Positions 14,188 through 21,598 of a stretch of DNA of 36,141 nucleotides are shown one piece after another. Each line of letters begins with the position of its first letter. Position 1 is the first letter of the stretch. The translations under genes and the position numbers were made by a program. The stretch comes from Patescibacteria group bacterium. GTDB lineage: Bacteria > Patescibacteria > Paceibacteria > UBA6257 > 2-01-FULL-56-20. Below the pieces are notes generated by a model. That model was not told the DNA's origin. It made no database searches and saw only the letters and a program-made list of their open reading frames with translations. Where the stretch lies: positions 1-36,141 of the forward strand of contig JAMDBA010000055.1 of NCBI GenBank assembly GCA_023484365.1. Direction: 5' to 3'.

Positions 14188-15612
14188 TTATGAATTTAGA
14201 ACATCAATATCGCTCTGGAAGCCTTCGGCGCGGCTAATAACTGCCTGACCGTAAGTCCAAAGATAATACCGCCATCGCGATCCTGCGTAATATTTTGCCG
14301 CCGCTATTCTTTCCTGAGAAATTGAAGCATTGGCGGCGCCGGCGTCTTTCAGATAAAGCGCTGTAGCGACAAACGCGTCGGCGTTATTCCACGGAGACGG
14401 AATACTGTGCCCGGTTATTTTGGCGATCTGCGGACTGTAAAGCATCCAGGTTGAAGGCAAAAATTGCGCCGGCCCCATCGCTCCCCCGTAAGCGCCGTCA
14501 CTATTCGGACACGAAACCGTAACCGTATCAGAATTAATGCTAAGCGACTGCAGTATTTGCAAGAAAATAGTTTGCTCGCTTGGTCTCATTGCCTGCTGGT
14601 AGCTGCATTGACCAACATTTTTGCCAAGCGCCGATTCCCTGTCTAAAACAGCCAAAAGGAGCGCCGCCCTTACGCCCGTTGCTCCTTCCGCCAATTTTGC
14701 GTAATTATAGGCATCCTGAAAGGTCAGCTGTCCTCCTCCTAATAATTGGAATATCCTTTGGCGAATTTGGCTGGCATTTTCTTTTGTTGTGGTTAGAAGA
14801 CTCTGATATTTTGACTCCTGGCCCTGTGTTTCGGTGAGAAGCTGCGATTTTTCTTGTTTAAGGCTTTCGGTGGATTGTTTCTGAGAAGCGCGATAGGCCT
14901 GAACAGAAGAGACGTCTGATTTCGCCGAAGCTAATTCCGTCTGCTGGCTCTCTAGCTGTGATTGCAGATTTGTCACCTGAATAATCATCTGCCTAAGGTT
15001 ATCCTGAAGCAATGCGACGTTGGCAAGATCATTAAAAAAATCCGAAAGTTTCGGGTTGCTTAAAAATATCTCCATCAAATTCTGGTTCTCGGATTGGTAT
15101 AAATAAAGAATAAGACTTTTTATCCCGTCTTGAGCGTTGCTTATACTTGATTGTGTCGCCGTAATTTTGTCTTGGGTGTCGGAAATCTCCTGATCAAGCT
15201 GGCTTAGAGATAAATTTAAAACCTGGATCTGAAGATTAAGGCTGGCGATTTGGTTATTCAGACTGCCTATTTCACCCTTCAGGCTGCTACCCTGTTTTTG
15301 GTAAGCCTGAACCTTATTTTGATATTGGCTTATTTGGCCTTCAAGTTGCTGGAGCTGATTTTCTAAAGCTGTCCGCTCCTGGGAACTGGTCGCCGAAGAA
15401 CTGAGATCCGCGGCTTGCGATGGTATTGCCGGCGCCCACGCAAAACCAACGATAAAATAAACTACCGAAAAAATAATTATCCCAAAACGCAAAATTTTGG
15501 TGAGAGGAATTCTGTAAAAACGCTGACGATTAAGATCTATTTGGAATTTTGTTTGTTTTAGTTCGCCGCGAGGATTTTTGATGTCTCTTAAAATTTTCAA
15601 TTTTGGAAGCAT
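14188..15612 (-). CDS. Membrane-anchored coiled-coil lytic murein transglycosylase
   Basis: 474 residues in three parts: a basic cytoplasmic head and a membrane segment or signal anchor (about 43-66, ending near PSQAAD); a long coiled coil (about 75-290) resembling EnvC/PcsB activators; and a C-terminal lytic transglycosylase domain. The domain has LLLAVLDRESALGKNVGQ with the likely catalytic Glu326, and GGAMGPAQFLPSTW, the signature of MltB/SLT_2 enzymes. It should cleave glycan strands of peptidoglycan outside the membrane. The fusion of an amidase-activator-like coiled coil with a glycan-cutting domain suggests a role in division or growth. It follows bL25 by 12 bases. Confidence 0.85.
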   Translation of the reverse strand: MLPKLKILRDIKNPRGELKQTKFQIDLNRQRFYRIPLTKILRFGIIIFSVVYFIVGFAWAPAIPSQAADLSSSATSSQERTALENQLQQLEGQISQYQNKVQAYQKQGSSLKGEIGSLNNQIASLNLQIQVLNLSLSQLDQEISDTQDKITATQSSISNAQDGIKSLILYLYQSENQNLMEIFLSNPKLSDFFNDLANVALLQDNLRQMIIQVTNLQSQLESQQTELASAKSDVSSVQAYRASQKQSTESLKQEKSQLLTETQGQESKYQSLLTTTKENASQIRQRIFQLLGGGQLTFQDAYNYAKLAEGATGVRAALLLAVLDRESALGKNVGQCSYQQAMRPSEQTIFLQILQSLSINSDTVTVSCPNSDGAYGGAMGPAQFLPSTWMLYSPQIAKITGHSIPSPWNNADAFVATALYLKDAGAANASISQERIAAAKYYAGSRWRYYLWTYGQAVISRAEGFQSDIDVLNS

Positions 15613-15624
15613 TTATTCCCAAAG

Positions 15625-16287
15625 TTAGCTTTTAGAAATTTCTTTTTCCTCCTCTTCTTTAGCTTTCTGTCTTTCTACTTTCTTCTCTTCGGATTCTACT
15701 TTAACTTCCTCAAGATTAATTGGCGTTTCAACAACTTCTTCGGGGGCAGGAGGAATAACGGTAGCAACTACAGTTGTCGGCTCAATCATAATTTTTACTC
15801 CTTTCGGAATATCCAAATCTTTAATATAAATACTTGAATTGATATCTTTTAAGGCGTCTAGAGAAACTTTAAACGAATGCGGCAAATCACTGGGAAGCGC
15901 CTCAACTTCAACGTCAAGCATTGTTTTATTAAGCAGACCGCCCTGTTCTTTAACAGCCGGCGCCTCACCAATAAATTCCAAAGGTATTCTGACTTTGACC
16001 TTCTCGTCCATCCTAACCTGATAAAAATCAATATTAACAGGGTCGCCGGTTATGGAGTCTCTGCTGACATCCTGAATAAGAGCCGAATGCTTAGCGTCGC
16101 CTATTAGAATATTTACAACAGCGTTTTCTCCCGCCTCCTTAAAAACTTTTTTAAAATCTTTGGCGCTTACGCTTAAATGGACATTTTCCACGCCCTTACC
16201 GTAAAGCTCGGCCGGAATCTGACCTTCCTTCCGGATGCCTTTAACGCTTTTCCCTAATTTATTTCTGATATCTGCTTTTAAATCCAT
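15625..16287 (-). CDS. rplY: 50S ribosomal protein bL25 (general stress protein CTC form)
   Basis: bL25 binds 5S rRNA. The long (CTC/TL5) form is seen here: N-terminal domain with MDLKADIRNKLGKSVKGIRK and GQIPAELYGKG, then a beta domain with GGLLNKTMLDVEVEALPSDLP, and a Glu/Lys-rich tail. I chose ATG 16287 (220 residues) because the longer open frame runs back through the tRNA genes. A TATAAT at 16294-16299 lies only 6 bases before this ATG, so the transcript should be leaderless. Confidence 0.95.
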   Translation of the reverse strand: MDLKADIRNKLGKSVKGIRKEGQIPAELYGKGVENVHLSVSAKDFKKVFKEAGENAVVNILIGDAKHSALIQDVSRDSITGDPVNIDFYQVRMDEKVKVRIPLEFIGEAPAVKEQGGLLNKTMLDVEVEALPSDLPHSFKVSLDALKDINSSIYIKDLDIPKGVKIMIEPTTVVATVIPPAPEEVVETPINLEEVKVESEEKKVERQKAKEEEEKEISKS

Positions 16288-16293
16288 TGTTTT

Positions 16294-16299
16294 ATTATA
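16294..16299 (-). promoter_or_regulatory. -10 box directly before rplY
   Basis: Consensus TATAAT on the minus strand, 6 bases before the ATG, which places the expected transcription start on the start codon. The -35 region is only T-rich (TTTTAA-type). Confidence 0.5.
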
Positions 16300-16347
16300 A
16301 CAAAAAAATAAAAAATTAAAATGGTTCCGCTTTTTTTGGTTGGGCTG

Positions 16348-16575
16348 TGGGCACGCCAGGGATCGAACCTGGGACCTCTGTCTTACTTGCCCCGTACTAA
16401 AAATTGCGTAAAAATGTGCGCGTGCTTGGAATCGAACCAAGAACCTCTGTCTTATCAGGACAGCGTTCTACCATTGAACTACACGCGCAATTTTTTAGTG
16501 CGAGGTCAGGACCCCAGCAGAACAGCGAGGCTATCTACGGGGCATCGCAGCGTTCTACCACTGAACTACGTGCCC
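16348..16575 (-). tRNA. Outer tRNA interrupted in its anticodon arm by a complete tRNA-Ile
   Basis: The 5' part (16575 downwards) has acceptor strand GGGCACG, a full D arm (GTTC/GAAC) and the start of an anticodon stem, CTGCG. The 3' part (to 16348) has GACAG, variable AGGTC, T arm CCAGG-TTCGATC-CCTGG, and acceptor strand CGTGCCC plus discriminator A, perfectly pairing GGGCACG. In between are about 150 bases including tRNA-Ile. Insert ends pair: TGCCCCGTA (16536-16544) with TACGGGGCA (16388-16396), 9 bp. The anticodon stem itself pairs only at three positions (CTG/CAG). The identity is unresolved: it may be an intron-bearing tRNA or a broken one. No CCA is encoded. Confidence 0.6.
16417..16488 (-). 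tRNA. tRNA-Ile(GAU), nested inside another tRNA
   Basis: Complete cloverleaf: acceptor GCGCGTG/CACGCGC, D stem GTTC/GAAC, anticodon stem CTGTC/GACAG with loop CTGATAA (U33, anticodon GAU), variable AGGTT, T stem CTTGG/CCAAG with loop TTCGATT, discriminator A. CCA is not encoded. It is flanked by an inverted repeat, 16486-16498 with 16397-16408 (12 pairs and one bulge). Confidence 0.93.
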
Positions 16576-16772
16576 AAATTTTTATCGTGAAACACCAATT
16601 AACTGGCATTTCACCAAAATTTTAACGCGGATCGCGGCGGCTTTACAGCCTAGACAATCTGCCTCTAATTTATTTACACGCAAGCCTTTAATAAGCTCTA
16701 AAAGAATTTATATCAAAAAATAAAATAATAATCAATAAGATTAAAGCGGTATCTGGAAATCAATATTTTATT
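16576..16772. other. Noncoding spacer upstream of the nested tRNA locus
   Basis: No gene is seen. A near-palindrome at 16587-16614 (GTGAAA.CCA...TGG.TTTCAC) lies just 5' of the outer tRNA on its strand and may be a processing or termination hairpin. The stretch at 16627-16660 is GC-rich in an otherwise AT-rich spacer. No convincing promoter for the tRNAs was found. Confidence 0.5.
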
Positions 16773-19142
16773 TTAGAATCTTAATCTCTTATAAATTTCT
16801 TCCTCAACTATCTGCCTGTCGGCGCCGTATTTTTGGCGGGAATATTCTTTAATCTCCCTGGCAATGTTTTGGTCACCTTTAGGCGGGAATAAAATTTTAA
16901 AATTAAAAGGCTTGGAAGTTTCGCCGTTTATTAGAATCTTCGCGTAAGCATTCAGATTATCTATGCTCATCAAATCTTGCTGACTGAAAGTCGGTTCAAA
17001 TTGCTTTGCTAAAAATTCGGCATCGGTAGCGCTTACTCTTAATACCGCCATTGAACCAACGTTGCCAAAAACAGCGTCTTTTATTTTGTCTGTCAGCTGG
17101 GCGATAAACTGATGGGCGACGGTTAAACTTAAACGATATTTTCTTGCTTCCGAAAGAATAATTGCTATAGAGTCGGTGGTAAAGTTCTGGAATTCATCAA
17201 TATAAAGATAAAAATCTTTTCTTTGGTTTTCGTCCGCAATATCAACGCGCGAAAGCGCCGCCATTAAAATTTTTCCGGTTATTATCATTCCCAGTAAGTT
17301 AGCGTTAATATCCCCGATTTTACCTTTTGATAGATTAACCAGTAAAATTTTTCCTTCATCCATAAGTTTTCGGAAATTAAACGCTGATTTTGGCTGACCG
17401 ATAATCGGTCTCATGTAGTCGTTGGCCGTAAATATGCCGAATTTTGAAGTTATATAAGGAGTCATATTTGCCAGACCGGCTTCGCCAGTCGTTTTGGTAG
17501 CTTCTTTTTCCCAAAAATCTATCACAGCGGGATTGCGTATTCTTTCAAGCTTTCGCTCTCTAAACACGTCATCGGTAAATACCCGGCTGATTTCCATAAG
17601 CGTCGCCGGCTCATTAGGCATATCTTCCATAAGCAACAAGAGGGCGTTTCGCATATATTGCTGAAACATCGGTCCCATTGCATCTCCGGAATCAGGAAAA
17701 AGTTTAATTAAAATACTTAACATTTCATTGGCGATAAAAGTCTTTTCTTCCGGCCGATTAAAATCGTACTCCAGCATATTCAGCCCCAGCGGCCGCCACA
17801 GATCTCCCGGGTCAAAAATAACCACATCTTCCATCCTTTCTTTTGGAATTAATCCTAATACCGATTCCACGAAGTCTCCATGAGGATCAATGATCGCGAC
17901 ACCTTTCCCTTTTTTAATATCGTCAACAGCCATGTTTCTTATAAGTGTTGTTTTACCGGTACCCGTTTGACCGATGGCGTAAAAATGCCTAAGACGATCG
18001 GCGGGGGTAATATAAACAGACTTCCTTTCTCCCCGAAAATTACTTTCACCTATAAGCGTCCCTTCTTTCGGCAAATTAGAGGGTGGCGCTGATTCGGCGG
18101 ATTTAAGCCATTTTAATTTCGGCGTCATCAGTGAAAATGTCGGCAAATGAAAAAAACTGGCAACTTCTTCGCTGTTTAATATCATCGCTTTTGAATCATT
18201 AAATTTTCTAAAAATAAACTCATAAAATAAATTTTTAGGGTTACGAACCTTAACTACATTGAATTCATTTTTTTCCGGCGCCGTTAATTGTGAAAATCCA
18301 GCTGAAATTCCACTCATTATTTCATCAACCTGATAAGGCGATCCTGCCGAAACAACTATTCGCGCGTTAACGCTAAATAGCGGCTTGGACACTTTAAACT
18401 CCAGCGCTTTAACCGCGGTTTCGTCAATAATTTTTGGCTGCTCGCTTTGCGGTTTTTTAGAAGGAGAAATGGCTTCTCCGACATCTTTTAAAGAAAATGG
18501 ACTAAGCGAAACATGGAACATTTTGCTCAAATTACCCCCCTTCTTTAGTTGGCCGATATAATTTAAAATGTTTTTTTTGGCGTCGGAAGGCGCCGGCCTT
18601 ATCATAATTTGAAGCGCCGCCCCCTCGTTAACTTCGTTTATTTTTGAAAATCCTTCAATAATAGGAAGAAAACTATCGGCGCCGATTTCGGTATATGTCC
18701 TGATGGGTAAAGCATAAGGATCTTTTAAGGTCAGATATGTCGCCGCGCTCGCTCCTTGAGGGGCAAAAATGTTGTAATCGTCCGACATTTTTTCAATGTT
18801 TGCCTTCGGCCAAATTCCCTGAATTTGCTTTGCCGCCACACCGCTAAACTTGCGCGGAATAGCAATATAGAAATAAATTTCCTCGCCAACATGAGGAACA
18901 GCAACCTCAAAAGCCACCGGGAATTTTAGCGATGATAAGGCGCTGAACAACTGCTCGCTTTTGTTAATTTCCGCTTTAAAATCTTTATTCTCCGCCTTTT
19001 CTTGGGGGAATTTTATCAGATAAGTTTCAATTTGAATTAAATTTATCAAAACCTTACTCTCAAAAATACGCCAAAGATAAAACGCTAAAAATCCAACCGC
19101 CCCCAATATAATTAATGCCGCCAAAACCAATAAAACAATCAT
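16773..19142 (-). CDS. Membrane-anchored TraG/VirB4-like ATPase (type IV secretion DNA-binding type)
   Basis: 789 residues. One N-terminal membrane helix (residues 1-27) is followed by a long region of about 350 residues with no obvious motif, then a P-loop ATPase: Walker A GQTGTGKTT near 390, Walker B VAIIDPHGDF near 412, and LYIDEFQNF near 643, which is typical of the conjugation-coupling/HerA-FtsK superfamily. Similar proteins recur in Patescibacteria genomes without the rest of a conjugation system. It overlaps its upstream neighbour by 4 bases. It could pump DNA or proteins or power a pilus; which of these is not decidable from this window. Confidence 0.85.
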   Translation of the reverse strand: MIVLLVLAALIILGAVGFLAFYLWRIFESKVLINLIQIETYLIKFPQEKAENKDFKAEINKSEQLFSALSSLKFPVAFEVAVPHVGEEIYFYIAIPRKFSGVAAKQIQGIWPKANIEKMSDDYNIFAPQGASAATYLTLKDPYALPIRTYTEIGADSFLPIIEGFSKINEVNEGAALQIMIRPAPSDAKKNILNYIGQLKKGGNLSKMFHVSLSPFSLKDVGEAISPSKKPQSEQPKIIDETAVKALEFKVSKPLFSVNARIVVSAGSPYQVDEIMSGISAGFSQLTAPEKNEFNVVKVRNPKNLFYEFIFRKFNDSKAMILNSEEVASFFHLPTFSLMTPKLKWLKSAESAPPSNLPKEGTLIGESNFRGERKSVYITPADRLRHFYAIGQTGTGKTTLIRNMAVDDIKKGKGVAIIDPHGDFVESVLGLIPKERMEDVVIFDPGDLWRPLGLNMLEYDFNRPEEKTFIANEMLSILIKLFPDSGDAMGPMFQQYMRNALLLLMEDMPNEPATLMEISRVFTDDVFRERKLERIRNPAVIDFWEKEATKTTGEAGLANMTPYITSKFGIFTANDYMRPIIGQPKSAFNFRKLMDEGKILLVNLSKGKIGDINANLLGMIITGKILMAALSRVDIADENQRKDFYLYIDEFQNFTTDSIAIILSEARKYRLSLTVAHQFIAQLTDKIKDAVFGNVGSMAVLRVSATDAEFLAKQFEPTFSQQDLMSIDNLNAYAKILINGETSKPFNFKILFPPKGDQNIAREIKEYSRQKYGADRQIVEEEIYKRLRF

Positions 19143-19558
19143 TTGATAATTCCTCTTTGCTTTAAAATCGGATAAAGTTTTTCAACTAAAGAATCATGAA
19201 ACGCGTCTAAAATAAAAGGATCTTGCTTCTTTGCTTCTTCCGTCGCCTTTCCCAGCCCCTCCCTAAAAGTCATCTCAACTAACTTCTCTATTTTCATTTT
19301 TATTTCTTCCGGAGCGGATTTGGCATAATCAGGCAGAATACTTTCTGTTTCCAAAACTTGTTTCCCCGCCGGCGCCGCCTTTGGTTGAACAGGCTGAGAA
19401 TAGGCCGATTGCAAAGATTTTTTAATAATCTCCCGGTCGCTCAAATTTACCGCCTCGGGACGCTCGTAATGTTTTTTAATTTCCGAAGAAAGCCTTCCTA
19501 TGTCGGCCTCTAAATTAGGATGCTCTACGTTTTGAATATGTGAAGATTGGTCAGCCAT
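19139..19558 (-). CDS. Small hydrophilic partner of the TraG-like ATPase
   Basis: 139 residues, no membrane segment, helical at the C-terminus (EEIKMKIEKLVEMTFREGLG ... SLVEKLYPILKQRGIIK) with a proline/alanine-rich linker near 55-70. I do not recognise the family. Its stop overlaps the ATPase start (ATGA), so the two are probably made together and act in one complex. A TATAAT at 19566-19571 ends 7 bases before its ATG, so this operon should also be leaderless. Confidence 0.75.
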   Translation of the reverse strand: MADQSSHIQNVEHPNLEADIGRLSSEIKKHYERPEAVNLSDREIIKKSLQSAYSQPVQPKAAPAGKQVLETESILPDYAKSAPEEIKMKIEKLVEMTFREGLGKATEEAKKQDPFILDAFHDSLVEKLYPILKQRGIIK

Positions 19559-19565
19559 TTATTGA

Positions 19566-19571
19566 ATTATA
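19566..19571 (-). promoter_or_regulatory. -10 box of the ATPase operon, next to the start codon
   Basis: Consensus TATAAT on the minus strand, 7 bases before the ATG at 19558. No good -35 hexamer is visible. Confidence 0.5.
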
Positions 19572-19652
19572 CTATTTTGCGCGCTAATCCGCCATCAATA
19601 ATTATGATTAAGCGCAATTTTGCTGTAATACCACCGGCATCCATACCTGGAC

Positions 19653-19681
19653 TTGACAAATACAATAATATCGATTATAAT
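19653..19681 (+). promoter_or_regulatory. Perfect-consensus sigma70 promoter of the candidate ncRNA
   Basis: TTGACA (19653-19658), exactly 17 bases, TATAAT (19676-19681). It is the best promoter in the window and the only one with both hexamers perfect. It faces away from all protein genes and starts transcription near 19688. Confidence 0.85.
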
Positions 19682-19687
19682 GTAATT

Positions 19688-20031
19688 AGATACTTGATAT
19701 TGTTTATGGTCAGCAAGAGGGAATCTGCATAAAAAACGCAAATCGGGTGCTCCGGTTAATGCGCGCAGTAGGCCGTCTTGGGTAGCCATTACAATAATTT
19801 TTCCCAGGGGCGGTTCGCGAGAGCCGCCTCCTCCTTACCCGTTTCTGCTTAAAATCTATACAACCTCTACGGAAGAGAGTTCCGGAAAGCAAACGGCGGG
19901 CACAAATAAAAAATGCACGCCAAACGCAAAACCAACCATGGAGGGTCCATGAAGGAACACGATTACGGTTAGCGGGACTATAGTAAGGACATCGTTGCAG
20001 CCCCTTGCGCAAGCAGGGGGCTTTATATTTT
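19688..20031 (+). ncRNA. Candidate structured noncoding RNA, about 340 nt, not identified
   Basis: Between a perfect promoter and a strong terminator, with no sensible reading frame. Several stems can be drawn: CTGC/GCAG enclosing AATCGG/CCGGTT; GGGTA/TACCC enclosing GGCGGTTC-GCGA-GAGCCGCC with a GNRA tetraloop; CGGAA/TTCCG; GGCGGGCA/TGCACGCC; CATGGA/TCCATG. I looked for RNase P RNA, tmRNA, 6S and SRP signatures and did not find them. Length and density of structure suggest a housekeeping-type RNA or a lineage-specific one. It reads plus, opposite to tRNA-Glu and murF on one side and the ATPase operon on the other. Confidence 0.65.
20000..20031 (+). terminator. Terminator of the candidate ncRNA
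   Basis: A 9-bp stem, GCCCCTTGC (20000-20008) with GCAGGGGGC (20013-20021), a GCAA tetraloop, and a TTTATATTTT tract. Confidence 0.8.
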
Positions 20032-20042
20032 AAAATCGCGCC

Positions 20043-20166
20043 GTTGCGGGATTTGCCCGCAACTAAGTTTTTCCCCGTCGCGAAAAACTCCTCGGGGCGT
20101 CTCCGCCAGCTGGCGGATCATTCCCGATTTATTGTTATAAATCGGAACTCCGCCGTTAAAATCTCG
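20043..20166. repeat. Modular string-of-hairpins repeat, copy A
   Basis: Four hairpins follow each other: GTTGCGGG/CCCGCAAC (20043-20063), CCCCG/CGGGG (about 20073-20097), TCCGCC-AGCT-GGCGGA (20102-20117) and CCGATTTAT-TGTT-ATAAATCGG (20124-20145). They are followed by ACTCCGCCGTTAAAATCTCG. The same modules in the same order, with different stem bases, occur at 25283-25393. It lies just 3' of tRNA-Glu on the minus strand. Confidence 0.6.
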
Positions 20167-20199
20167 TTTATCAATATTGTTTGCTTATTTGTGATTTGC

Positions 20200-20272
20200 A
20201 CCGTCACCGGGATTTGAACCCGGGTTACCAGGATGAGAACCTGGCGTCCTAGACCGGACTAGACGATGACGG
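20200..20272 (-). tRNA. tRNA-Glu(CUC)
   Basis: Cloverleaf with acceptor CCGTCAT/GTGACGG, a D arm starting CGTCTAG, anticodon stem CCAGG/CCTGG with loop TTCTCAT (anticodon CUC), and T stem CCCGG/CCGGG with loop TTCAAAT. CCA is not encoded. It is uninterrupted, unlike the other two tRNA loci in this window. Confidence 0.9.
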
Positions 20273-20359
20273 CAATAACGGTATTAACATTATTATTCTA
20301 TCAGAGCTTAGTTGATTTATAAAAGGAGTAGCAAACTTTTGAGTCGCAGCTTATCTCTT

Positions 20360-21592
20360 TTATACAAATTTTATCTCCTCAACCACCTTATCAATCCCAA
20401 TAGCATGAGACGCTTTTATTAAAACAATATCCCCTTTTTTGATAATCTCCCGAACTTTTAATTTCGCTTCATCCGCTGTATCAAAAATAAATACCTTATC
20501 TTTTTTCATTCCTGCGTCAATTGCCGCGCCGGCAATAAACTTAGCGCGCGGGCCAACCGTAAATAAAACATCAATAATTCCGTAAGCCAATCGGCCTAAT
20601 TTTTCATGCGCCTCAAGAGAATATTTGCCTATTTCCAGCATATCGCCAAGAACAGCGATTTTTCTTTTCGCCTCAAGCGTTTTTAAGGTATCCAAAGCAG
20701 CGTGCATTGAAAGAGGGCTGGCATTATAACTGTCGTCTATTATCCAGGTATCTTTTACGCCTCTCACAAGCGTCATCCTTCCGTTTAACGGCTGATACTT
20801 ATTAAGCGCGTCAGATATTTTAACCAGATTAATCCCAAATATCAAGCTGCACGCCGCGGCGGCAGCAGCCGCGTAAGCATGCGATTTGCCAAGCGCTCCA
20901 TTAATTTTAATTGGCACCACGCTGCCATTGTACGCCAACTTAAATAATATTCCCCGCCAATCATCATCAAACCGGTTCTCAAAATTAATTATTCTGACGT
21001 CAGCCCGATCACCGAAACCGAATGTCATTATATGGGATCTTGTTTTGTTTTTGAGGCTCATCACCGTTTCGTCGTCAGCATTTAAAACCGCAAATCCGTT
21101 AACGCCCACCGCCTCAATTAAGCGGGATTTTTCTTTCGCTAATTCTTCGGGAGAACTGAAAAATTCAACATGAGCCGGTATGTCACCTATCGCCGTAATA
21201 ACTCCAATGTTCGGCTTAGCAATATCCAAAAGATATTTGATGTCGCCCGGATTATCGGCGCCATATTCCAAAACCAAAATATCAGGATACGGGAACTTAA
21301 AAATTAATTTTATTATTCCGGCGGCTATAACCTTTGGCCAAAAAATAATTGGATATCCGATTTTCTGATAATTTCCTAAAATCGCCAGCGGAAACCCGAG
21401 CTCATTATTAAAATTCGCTCTGATCGCCCTCACGTTCCTTTCGGACGACAGCGCATCAGCGATGGCTAATTTAGATGAAGTTTTACCGACGCTTCCCGTA
21501 ACGCCAATAATGCCGGGCCGATATTTCTTAAGAGTTTTTTGAGCCAAGAATTTCAATATGATTCTTAAAATTTTATTTGATCTTTTTTTCAT
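20360..21592 (-). CDS. murF: MurF-type UDP-MurNAc-peptide ligase, without the N-terminal domain
   Basis: Mur ligase that adds the D-Ala-D-Ala dipeptide to the peptidoglycan precursor in the cytoplasm. The P-loop GVTGSVGKTS is at residues 30-39; the central domain has NFNNELGFPLAI and the C-terminal domain has NGRMTLVRG, DDSYNASPLSM and AVLGDMLEIG, a MurF pattern. At 410 residues it lacks roughly the first 70-80 residues that bind the UDP part in E. coli MurF; instead it has a short basic, hydrophobic helix. It lies 6 bases after ftsI in the dcw cluster. Confidence 0.88.
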   Translation of the reverse strand: MKKRSNKILRIILKFLAQKTLKKYRPGIIGVTGSVGKTSSKLAIADALSSERNVRAIRANFNNELGFPLAILGNYQKIGYPIIFWPKVIAAGIIKLIFKFPYPDILVLEYGADNPGDIKYLLDIAKPNIGVITAIGDIPAHVEFFSSPEELAKEKSRLIEAVGVNGFAVLNADDETVMSLKNKTRSHIMTFGFGDRADVRIINFENRFDDDWRGILFKLAYNGSVVPIKINGALGKSHAYAAAAAAACSLIFGINLVKISDALNKYQPLNGRMTLVRGVKDTWIIDDSYNASPLSMHAALDTLKTLEAKRKIAVLGDMLEIGKYSLEAHEKLGRLAYGIIDVLFTVGPRAKFIAGAAIDAGMKKDKVFIFDTADEAKLKVREIIKKGDIVLIKASHAIGIDKVVEEIKFV

Positions 21593-21598
21593 ATTTAT

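Noticed and set aside
16288..16440. Longer N-terminus for bL25
   Set aside because: The extension is translated tRNA sequence; ATG 16287 matches the family and follows a -10 box.
16348..16575. Group I intron in the outer tRNA
   Set aside because: The insert without the inner tRNA is under 90 bases, too short for a group I core, and no P7-type conserved segments were seen.
19710..20012. Minus-strand frames across the candidate ncRNA (for example a 100-codon frame)
   Set aside because: Residue composition is Arg/Cys/Trp-rich without motifs, no start context, and the plus strand has the perfect promoter and terminator.
19688..20031. Candidate RNA as RNase P RNA, tmRNA, 6S or SRP RNA
   Set aside because: The usual signatures (the GAGGAAAGTCC stretch of RNase P RNA, a tRNA-like 3' end with tag frame, the SRP GGAA loop motif, one long 6S hairpin) were not found by eye.
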